Shown here piece by piece: positions 39,301-51,000 of a DNA stretch of 64,000 nt. Position 1 is the first letter of the stretch. Each line of letters begins with the position of its first letter. A program made the position numbers and the translations under genes. This DNA comes from Siderastrea radians. Lineage: Eukaryota > Cnidaria > Anthozoa > Scleractinia > Rhizangiidae. The stretch covers positions 39,494,336 to 39,558,335 of the forward strand of contig OZ024897.1 of the NCBI GenBank assembly GCA_964017195.1, given 5' to 3'. Under the pieces are notes generated by a model, which saw nothing but the letters and a program-made list of their open reading frames with translations, was not told the origin of the DNA and searched no databases.

Positions 39301-42300
39301 GACAATAACCGGGAGAATAAGCGTTATTGGAAACGGAAGTACATACCTCCCCGCCCCCCCCTCCCCCTCCCCTACTTGTACTTCGCGTGGATGTATAAAT
39401 CAGAGGTACCACGAGGTTGAGTGGCCTTTCATTCGAAATTCATTGGGAAAGACCATCACTCCTTGACATTTCATACACATTTTAGATAATCACGGTGGAG
39501 GCGCGGTGGTGTAGTGGTTAGCGCGCCGACTTCAGATCTGAGGGTCGGTGGTTCGTGGCCCAGTCCCTGCCATCGTGCTGTTTCCTGTATAAAATGGGTA
39601 CTGGCAAAATACTGCTGGGGGGTAACCCTGCGATGGACTAGCATCCCATCCAGGGGGGAGTAGCAATACTCTCAGTTGCCTCAGGCTACAGAAACAGGGA
39701 TAAGCTCCGCCCGTGTGGGCCTCCTGTGGCTCGTGTGCGACTTTACCTTTACCTTTACTTAGATAATCACGAATCACTTTGCGTGACGACTCCAAAGATC
39801 TCTCTTCTCATTCTTCACGGCTTTGTCGCTGCAAGGAAATGAAGACATCCGTCGTGCACGCAGACCAAGAATTTATATAATGAGTTTTCTTTGGTTTCAC
39901 GTTTGCTGGTCTTTGTAAACGTTTATAAAACTTGTGCTCAACCGGATCAAAACAATAGCTTACCAGTCAGTTTACATTTAAATGGGGCCTTACGCTTCTG
40001 ATTGGATCAGACCTGCAGAAACCGTTGAAAGTGGGTAGGAGCGGGGATAAAGGGGAGGTCTAAAATAATGCTTAATGTATGTAACTATGTCACATAGTTC
40101 ATTCACAAGTATTTATGATTTTTTCCACTTGTAGTTTCTCCATGCCATTTCTCACCTTCCAAAGCCCAAGGAAATAAACCTTATCTATTTTCAGGGGTAA
40201 GTCTGTTGGCCAGAATTTATTTTGTTTAATGAAGTTATAGCTACAAAAGGCAAACTCCCATGAGATAATAGCTACATCTAGGCGTGGCAAGACCAGTGCC
40301 TGTTTGTCCTAAGAAATCTCAGGGAAGAGAGGCAAAACCCAGCTTAAACCGAATTGGACACCCTTGTCAACGCTTTTATACTCCCAAGAATAACGTTTGG
40401 CTTTTCGGTCTATTAGGAGCCAATCGGACAAACAAGACCGCATCGTCTTGTATTAGTTTCTTAAACAAGAAACCTTTCTCCACACCCCAGGTGTATAATA
40501 AACGCAAACCAACTATTGAGAAACCCTAACAAACAGTGCTGGGGGATAAACGTGCGACGGACTCGCATCCCATCCATGAGGGAGGGGGGGGGGCGGAGTA
40601 ATGTTATTAATGGCTTCATGCTGTGGAAGCCGGGTTAAACTCCGAAGGCTATAAGTTACTGGGCTCGTGAATACTTCACCTTTACCTGTCCGTCTATTAT
40701 AATTATTTTGTTTTGAAACACGAATGAGTTGGAAAGAAGTTGAAGGTAATAGGTTAATATGTTGATGCACCTTTACGTTTTTAGAGCTGTCAGGAACTAA
40801 CTTAGGCCCAATCTCATATTGAACATCCCCCTAGAACGTTATTCCAGCACCATACGCAACAGTTCTCAACACGTACAACTGTCCTTTTCGTCCCGTTTTC
40901 CTAATCGCTCCAAGGACGTTTGTTTACCACCCAATATGCATATATCTGCCAAGAAATGACTATGAAAACCTTTTTAGACCAGGAACCACGGTTGCATTCT
41001 TCCAGCTCGGCATCTCGAACTCCAACACCTTGCAGCTACAAGACGATTTACGGAAATTTATCAGAGCACACAACAATCAAACTGGATCGCTAAGACTTGA
41101 CTATCGTTCCTTAAAAATTATCCAAGAGCCAGGTAAAGTTATTGCACTTAAAACCTAAAAACAGGTACACAGCGTTAAAAATTATGCGTATCGTTCTTTT
41201 TTGCCACGCTATTATCTTTCAGCTTTTATTAAGGTTTAGGGTGGTTTCCCGCGGGGGAGGCAAGGGGGGCTGGTTTACGCGCACGACACAAGCGTAAGCA
41301 TAAGGTCAAGTTACCTGACCTGTAAAACCGGTGCGCGCACGACGGAAGCATAAATGCAAATACAAGAAAAGGAACCTTTTCCTTTTCCTTGTGCTTGCAC
41401 TTATTCTAGCGTTGTTATGTCACCAGAGTAAACCGGGATAAAGCAAGCACGAGCGCGGTCACAAGACCAAGAAAACTAGTGTCGACGTCTACCATATTGT
41501 ATTGCACTTGCGTATGCATCGTGCTTGGAAGCCAGCTTCAAAGTGCACCTAACCCCAAAATATTTTTTACGCTAATGTAAAACTTTGCACCTATTTTAAA
41601 AACATTTCGCCATTATTTGCAGTTTTTGACGTTTTTATGGGCTTCAAAACTTACGAAAAACTAAGCACCATTTGTCGCACGACCGAGTCAGAAGGGGCAT
41701 GGGTCTATTCTTGATTGACCTCACGAACTGCTTTGCATGCATGTTTACAAAAATCATGCAAATCAGTTTGTGATGTCAAATCAAGAATAGACCCATGCCC
41801 CTCACTAGCTCGGTCGTGTAACAGATGATGGCTAGATTTCGTAACTTTTACAGCCTATAAAAAGTCAAGAATGAGGGGGATTTCATAAAAAAAAGCGCAA
41901 TGCTTTTAGAAGAGGTGCAAAGAGTTATTTTAGGTGCACTTCAAGTCGGCATAGAGCCGGTAACTTTTTACAAGCTAGTTTTTACTAGCGATTTTTTTCC
42001 GGTAGACTTTTCAGTGACTTCTTCTCTGTATTAACGCGACGCGACATCTTTATCACTTCCACCTGCATACTTCAATCTTTTTACTTCAACTGTTCAACCG
42101 CTAGTAAAAACTAGCTTGTAAAAAGTTACTACGCTATGCCGCTATCGAAAATTATTTATCACAGGTCATTACCATTTTGTCGAGGTGCTGCCACAATCTC
42201 CGATAAATTTGAGACATTTCAAATTGGGTAACGACTTTACCAATAACAAAAGACTTAAAAGACTTAGAAGTGGACAATTCCGTCTCCCTTTATTAATATC

Positions 42301-44982
42301 AACTTGACGTCGAAAAGAAACCTGGTAAATCTCCAGAGCTGAAGACAATGTTAACTGAGGGGATGGGGGAGAGAGATCATTTCTACGAACTTGTATGTCT
42401 TTTTGTTTAGGGAGATGGAGAAATAACAGTGCATTTTGCGTTTTTCTCGCTAGTTTTGTCGAATATTGCAGATTGCTTTGCAATAGCTGGAATTATTGCA
42501 GAAAGGAGATTTCGGACATCAACGAAAGGATCATTTTTGGATGAACCAATTCCATTGCGGTGAACGTTTTTACAGATCACGCACCTCTCTTTCAACTTAT
42601 GGACAATAAAGTTGCTAAATGCACTAAAAGAAAGTTGAGGAGGGACGAGAAGGAAGAGGAAATTATGCTGCCACCAGTCAAACATTTGTTTAAGTGATTC
42701 TACCTCACATATTTCTTTTTTCCTTTTAATTTTACAGACCTTTCCAATATTACCATGACTGTGCATTACTCGGGGAAAGCTGGGTCAACGATGACAATCT
42801 ACTGTTCAGCAGTTGGTCCTGCTGTTTTGGCATTTTCCTGGAAAAAAGACCACGTGACCTTGAATCCATCCTACTGGATGAAAATTGAACAGCATAATAG
42901 CACGTGTTCTGTATTGACCATCAGAAGGACGAAAAAGGCAGACTCAGGAAACTACACTTGCAATGTCAGGTGAGAAAGTTGGATAACATCACCATACCAG
43001 TATTGAAAACAATATTAGTCGAACATCCGGCTTTTTTTTTTCATGCCTCCTTAAGAGCTTTTGGCAGTAACGAACTTCTGTTCGAATTTCAAATGACGAA
43101 AAGAGAAGTCAGTGAGGCGTTTTCACTAAAACCTGTTCTAAATCTTTTCTTTTTGACAAATGGAAGTCACAAAGCCAATTATACTGAGAAAAACATCTTA
43201 AATTAACTGCTGTTACAAAGTCTCATAGTCTTGTCTAGTCTAATAGTCTAGTTGTCTTTTTTCTCTCGCTTCAATATTTCCAATCATTGAATTTTAGGGA
43301 TAAAATTGTAAGATAAAAACATGCAGCGAAATATACTGTCACCAATCACGTTTTATTCTTTTGCAGTAAATCTCGAACAGGTCGACAAGAAACAGTTGCT
43401 GTTCTTATTTCTGAACCTCCCAAAGTAAACATCAGACCTCCTACGAGTACTTTGTTCAAAGGTATGTCTCAGGGCCCCTACAAACGAGAAAACGTGCATT
43501 ATTGTGAAAATTTACTTGAATTTAATATCACCCTAAATGTTTCCTCATTTCGTCGTGCACTCACGCAAAAAAATAGGCTTTAGAGGAATATATTAGAAAC
43601 ATTATGCTGCCACAAAAGCATTTTGGGAACCTGTGTTTATGGGGTTAAAGTTCAGAAAGCGAGAGTGACAATGGACAAGAATCAACGACGGTTCCAAGTT
43701 TTGAGAACGCTGCAGCATGAGATGTGAGGAGAGTTAATGAGAGCAGCTGTCCAACGAGTCAGAGGCAGAATCTCGGTTATGGTAAGCAAAACTCCAGCAG
43801 CTGCAAACTGCTGAGTGCATGAGATTGCATGAAAGTTGCAGCCTGGAAACTATATTTGGGCACATCACACACAATGTCGTGGCACATCCGGGACTTACGT
43901 GTGTACCAAGCAAGAAAATTCAAATTCAATAAGGATAACAGACGGACAGACAATAGAGAAAGTGACCTAAAGACGCCCAACAGTGTGTGCATTTTGCGAG
44001 ATTACGAGCCATCTAGGTTTATTTCGTACTAGTTAGCATACAGCTTTTACAGAAAAAACATTAATGAAATGAATGGGACATTTCTTAAACTTTTACCACT
44101 TGTGAAACTAGTAGCGAAATTTAGTCAAAGTTTGTCTATTTCAGCGTTCTGTTTGTATGAGAAAACACAATGCAAACATTTCGAGGTTCAATTCTTCTCC
44201 AATGAATTGCTAAACTTCATACTTAGCATAGGGCTTTGATTGTGTGGTGTTCAAGGAAGCTTTCTGCAAAATTTCTTTGAAAAACAATGATTCAAAGCGC
44301 AAGCGAAATCCTCTTCGAAGAGAGTCGCATAACAATAGAACGAACACGCTTTGAATCTCCCGCGAAAATCCAAATTTGAATAATTATTTTCGCAAACAAA
44401 AGAATATTAATTCCCACAGGAGTAATTATTGGCGTGGGTCGGCTGGAGACGAGCGCTTGTTCATCCGTGATCATACGACAAAGACAGTATATTTAGTTTA
44501 TTTCACTTTTCTCTTTGTCGTCCGTCATTGATAACATTATTTTGGTAAAATGAAATACTTAGGACTGCAGTTAAGCGACGCTAAGAGAGCGAGCATAAAA
44601 TAGAATAGCCGCGATGCGCGAGCGGCGAGTAAGTAATGCTTCGCGGCCGTCTCAACCGTCTTTAAAGCCGCTTGATCTGTATGAAACTAGCTTAGATAAC
44701 GTTCAGGGTATTTCCAAAGCCTAAGTCTGCCGACCAGTCACAGCCGACTAGTCAGGAGTGCTCAACAGAACCAATATACAAAATATCCGCTCCCCAGGCT
44801 TTTCGCTGCTGGCTGGAAAAATTTATGTTCTGGCAAGGCACTTGCTGTTAGGGGTCTTTCAAACGGTTGCTTGATCGCGTAGTTAACTATTATGCAAATT
44901 ATTATGCAGTGCGCTCTGAAATCGGGCGCTGTAAGTACATGTCGCAAAAGACAATAGCTCAAATAGCATTGTGGGCGATGAA

Positions 44983-45017
<35 letters not shown>

Positions 45018-48000
45018 GCCTTTATTTAAAGAGGGTAAAACACATAATAGTATATACATACTAATAAACTTGTGGCCCTCTGTACTTAAACTATAAAATA
45101 TTAAAAATACATAAATATATACACGTAACTATTTACAATATAATACTGAGTAGATAGAATTTAAAAATATAAATAAATAAATAATCAAGAAAATAAGTAA
45201 ATGAAGAAACAAATAATTAATAAGTAGATAAATAAAATAAATAAATGAATAAACTAATAAACAAAAGAATAAATAATTATAAGAATAAAATTATGGACAA
45301 AAATGGCGCAAAAATTTCTGGCCTGCTAAAAACCGTTTCCTAAGACTATTTCTAAGGGCCATTGCAGATGAGCTTTGCCGGATAGTAATAGGTAGCGAGT
45401 TCCAAAGTGTAGTCGTGGTTACGCTGAATGTGCTTCCACCTTCCGTTTTTCTATTAAAACGGGGACAAATAAAATTAAGATTACAATATCGTGTTGTCCT
45501 TGAATGTCTTTCGCTATTTAAAGTTAATCTCTCCGATATGTATTGTGGAACTTCATTATTTATTCTCTTAAAAGCTAACGAGCATTTCGCAATTTCGCAT
45601 TCTTGATAATAAGGTAACCACTTAAGTCTATTAAAAAGAGGGACTGATGGTGACCATGGTCCCGCATCCAAAATGATTCGCGCTGCTCTTTTCTGCAAGC
45701 GTAAAAGTCTAATTACATTTTCCTTACTGCTGCGTTCAAGCCATGCGGCATTTACATAATTAAAAATTGGCCTAATTATTGAATTGTAAAATAATATGCG
45801 CTGGCTTAAAGGAAGATTAATCTTGATCTTGTTAAGAATGCCAATCCGACTAGCTAGTTTTTTACAAATGCTATCAACATGAGTAGAGAAACTAAGCTCA
45901 CTATCTATCTCTAGACCAAGAACTTTGGCCGAGGGTTCTTGTAGAAGAGAGTGTCCACTCGAGGTTTGCACCCCAAGATTTCTACTAGAGGGTTCGAGCT
46001 TATCATGCAGCCGCTTGCCAGTGATGAGCAGGGTTTTAGTCTTCTTTTCATTGAGCGGGAGTTTGTTTGCATTTGCCCAATGCTCCACCTCATGTAACGC
46101 GTTAGTAAGAGTCAGATTGAGGCCATCGCACTTGGTAATATCCGCGGATGCCGTCAGTGTAGTATCATCTGCATAAAGCTCTAGGTGAACATCACCACAG
46201 GACTGCGTGTGTAGGGGAAGATCGTTAATGAATACAACAAACAGGAGCGGACCGAGTATACTCCCCTGGGGAATGCCGTGGGGGACGATTGCGCAATCTG
46301 AGGCATGACCATCAACCAATACCATCTGCTGTCTTTCACTTAAGTAGGATCTGAACCACTTCTCAGTGTCACCACACACACCGTAAATCCTCAACTTCTC
46401 CAGGAGAATGGGATGATCAACCATATCGAACGCCTTACAGTAATCGATTAGTACCATACCAGTGACCCGATTGTTGTCGAGATTGAATAACAACTTATCC
46501 ATCAGACTGATCAGAGAAGTCTCTGCACTGTGATACTCGCGGAAGCCTGATTGTCCGACGTAGAGCAGATTATTGTCACGTAAATATGCATAAAATGCAC
46601 TATGTACATGCCTTTCCAACAGCTTTGATATCACAGGAAGCACAGATATCGGGCGATAATTATTGACATCACTCCGATCCCCTGATTTGAAAAGTGGACG
46701 GACTTTGGCAGTTTTCCACCTCTGAGGGAAAACCCCAGCCCGGATTGAGCAGTTCATCAGTTTACATAAGGAAGGAGCAATAATTGGCGCAGCTATCTTC
46801 AACATCCTAGCACTGATTTTATCCACACCTGTGGCCTTATTTGGGCTGAGACTCAATAGAGTATCTAGAGCAAAGGCTTTAGTCACTGGAGGGATGTTAA
46901 ACTTGACATCAGGGTCCTTTCTCGACCTAACGAAATTCTTGAGTCGAGTAAAGTCAATCGGTACTTTTTTCAGCAGAGATCGTAATTTGTCGGCAATGGA
47001 GACAAAATGCTGGTTAAATTTATCGGCTGCCGATTGATCATCGTTCACAACACCACACTTCGCTTGTCCTTTGTTTCTAAGACCGGAAAGAGACTTGATG
47101 GTTTTCCACATAGCTCGAGAATCACCTGATTTTTGTTCAAAGCAGTTTTTATAATACTTTGACCTTGCGCTCTTAATCATATTTACAGCCTTGTTGCGCT
47201 CAGTTCTGTACAATGCCCAGTCTGCCTCAGTATTGGAACGCCTCGCTGTTTTCAGCAGTTTATCTCTGTTTCTTAGCTGTTTGATCACGCCTTTTGTTAT
47301 CCACGGTGTCTGGTTTGCATGCACGACTTTCTTCGTTCGCCATGGACAATGGGCATCCAATGCCTCATTAAACATGCCTTCCCACGTGCCCAATACATCA
47401 TCCATATCTTCAAATACAAAAGCGGTGTCCCAAGGTGTTTGTTTTAAAGTGGATTGAAAGTCCTTTTCATTGAAGTTTTTCATCGACCGATAAGTGATGG
47501 AATTCGGCTTGTTGCAAGATGATCCCTTATTTCCATAGAGGCGCACTGCAAAAACCGGCAAGTGATCTGAAAGACCTGTATTGTGAGCAACTATAGAGTG
47601 AATGCGCTTGGGGAAATTAGCATAAATATGGTCTAAACACGTCTTGCTACGCGGCCTTGTAATCACAGTGACTAGCTGCTTGAAATTCATGCTCTGCAAA
47701 GCTCTCACCAAATGATGTTTATTAAAAAAGGACCGGTCGAGATAATTCACATTGGCATCACCAGTGATAATGGTCTCACAGTTCAGAATATAGGCTGCTT
47801 CAATATTTTTCTCCAGCTTCTCGTCATTGTTGTTATTCGGCCGATAAAAACCACCAAACAAAATATGACGTTTGGACTTGAAAGGACATATATTTAGCCA
47901 AATAATCTCCAAATCAGAATCCTCAAGATCGGTGCGCCTTTTATGAGTCAGTTCATCATTCACGTATATCAAAACCCCTCCTCCATTCATATCATCTTTA

Positions 48001-51000
48001 CGATCTCGGCGGTAGATTGAGAAACCAGGGACCGAATATAAATGGTCTGGCTTGGCAATTGTCTGGCTTGGCAATTGTGGTTCTAAATGGAACGTGACTA
48101 GTTGACAACTTACAAATGGGAAAGAAAAACTGAATAAACAGATGCTTTTCTGTAATTCTGATAGCAGTTAAACCATAAAAAAATACAATAAACATCTAGG
48201 ACTTTATCGATATTTATTGCACTTTCTCTCTTTTGCATTCCTGTCAGGAGAAAGTGTCACATTTCACTGTGATTTGTCGCGTGGCAACACTTCACGTCTC
48301 AACGTCGCCTGGTTGCAAAAGACGGAAAACAGTTCAGAGCAACTGATCAGCGGCAACAGTAATTCACTGTCGCTTACTGTTCAAGGAGATCCGCCAGACG
48401 GCGTACAGAGACACGTGACCTATTACAGATGCATTGTCAGAAATACTGATGGAGTCGGTTCCAGTTCATCAGCAAAGCTAGTGGTATCACAAAAAGGTAA
48501 TTCGAAGTAGAAGCTAATAGAGGACTTTCAACTTCTCAACAATCCAATTGAAACAAATTATGGTAACTGCAAAAAGTTTGGTGCAAGAGATTAACAAGAA
48601 ACAACAACAACAACAACAAGATCAGAATTTTAGGAGGGTGGTAACGGGGATGTAGATAGGGATGAAGTACAGATCATTTTACACAGAAAATAACAGTTAC
48701 TTCATGTAAAAGTACGGTTAATGAGGCATAGGTCACATAAGAGATTCTCTCTTGACTGTGGATAGCGGTTACAGAATCAAAGTTCAACTCAATTAAAAAC
48801 AGCAGTCGGCAGGGACGTGCAATATTGAAAATACTGTTGACAAATGTTTAGCAGGTCACGTTACACACTGAAAAGGACCAATTCCCGGATGGTAAAATAC
48901 TCTTTTCCACTCTTATGTATTGAGATGACTTAGTCCTGTTACGTCAGGCAAAGGGATGGACAACTAGCCTCTAGGGCAGGTCAAAATGGTACTGCTTGAG
49001 GAAAGGTTAAGTCGATAAACGCGATTTTGAACACATATTACTTAGATTTACTGTGATGTAGACCCCTCTTTTTCAGAACCTTCCTTCTTGGATAGATCCT
49101 TAAATTAATACCCGTGTTGTAGCACCGTTACCAAAACGTTTGTTGCGTTACATTCATGTTTTGTCTTCCAGGGGATACACTTATTTGCGCTAATGAGTTA
49201 TCTGAAGGTATCACATGGTCTGTGACGTCTCATGGAATGAGTGACATTCAACGATGTCCTAATGCCACTGGTAAGAAACATTACTGGAAATTTCAAACTT
49301 GTCTCGTATTTTCGTTCGCACGTTTGTCAGGTTTGGTTGCTCTTTTCCTTTTCCTTAGGTTACGCAGTCAGACATTGTTTTGTTACCAGCTCAGGATCCG
49401 CCAAATGGGGCGAAGTCGACTTCTCAGATTGCATTTCTCGTCAAATAAAAGAGCTACATGATGACGTAAGGAGACAGATAAATACTGAACATATGTGTTA
49501 TAGCCGCAACCCAAACTGATAATTCTCGAGTGCATTGTTTCGAGGAATAATAGAACTTCAACAGCAATTCCTCGTAATCCCGCATTGCAACCTTCATTGC
49601 TCACAGCATATTGTCCGCTCCCCTGCTTATAATCTTTTTTAGACGGAAAATTTGCGGTTTTCCTGACTCTACCAATCTCCTAGTTGGAATCAGTGGCCAT
49701 CGGTGGTTTTTTTTCCGTAGCGCCAGTGGTGCATTGCTTGTGCATCTCTCACTAAAACTGATATCGAGCAGCAAATTACCAGACTAAAGTGTGGCTCACC
49801 TGTATGAGATGTGTAGTAATCTGCGTACATTTTTTTTAATTCTTTAGGTGTTAGCAGTCATAGAGGGGTATACAGTGAAAAAGACTATAAGCGTCATACT
49901 TGAGAACCTGGAAAACGTTACAGCAACTTACGGTGCTCCTAGGGTGGGACAGGCAGCAAGTCACATGTACGAAGGAGATTTGAAAGCTTCTGTTGATGCA
50001 TTAACAAAACTGATAAAATACAACGCTGTGAATACAACAAAGCCTTTAAGCAATCAACACGACATTAGCAACATGGTGAAGACTTCAAGCAATCTGCTGA
50101 GACTAACTAATTTACCAGCCTGGAAAACAGCACTGAAGGTACAACGCAGCTTTATTCTGCTCTTCATGATTAAAAAGCGATTCCTGTTTGGTGAGCTGCG
50201 AGCCTGTAGCTACTGGAAGAAAAATATTATCATAATTATATTTGTGGTCTGGTCTCAGAAAAGACTCGTTACTGCCCCAGTGATTCTCTCTCAACTGAAG
50301 CCTGTGTACAGGGAACGTCTGTAAGAGAAACAAAAAATAAACTCTATGGGGTAATAGAGTCATCCAGTGAGAGTGTATGATACTAATTAAAATGCGCCAA
50401 TTGAAAAATTGACAACTTTCTTTCTTTCTTTCGCAGATTCAAGATGACATTGCGTACCAGTTGGTGACAGCACTTGATGAGTACGGTCACCATTCTACCA
50501 ACAAGACAAGTGACATTCACATTGACACTGAAAACGTCGTTTTGATAGCAGTAAAGGTTTCAGCAAACAGTTCTGTAAGTTGAACATGGCGATTTGTGTC
50601 GTTCATTTCGCTGGTGGTAAAGATTTTTTAAAGAGACGAACGTGTACATTCCTGTTTTCTGTTGGCTTGCCACTTACTTCTCTCTACACATGTTCTGTAG
50701 GCATCAACAAAAGGTCTTCAGATGACCCACGGGCAAAACTCGCTTCATCTTCCTTCGACGCTCTTCAACCGAACAAACCAAACAGTGACTGTGGTGAGTG
50801 TGTTCTTCAAGACTCTGGGTGACGTGCTCACCAGCACAGAGGCACATAAAACACTCAACGCATCTTTGACGGATGATTCTGATTGGTTCCTTAACTCAAG
50901 ACTGGCGTCAATCACAGTCAGGCCCCGCCCACCTGACGTCATTACACCGCCATTTAAACTAGCTCTCCAGACGAAGAAGGTACTTGACTATTTGCTTCTG

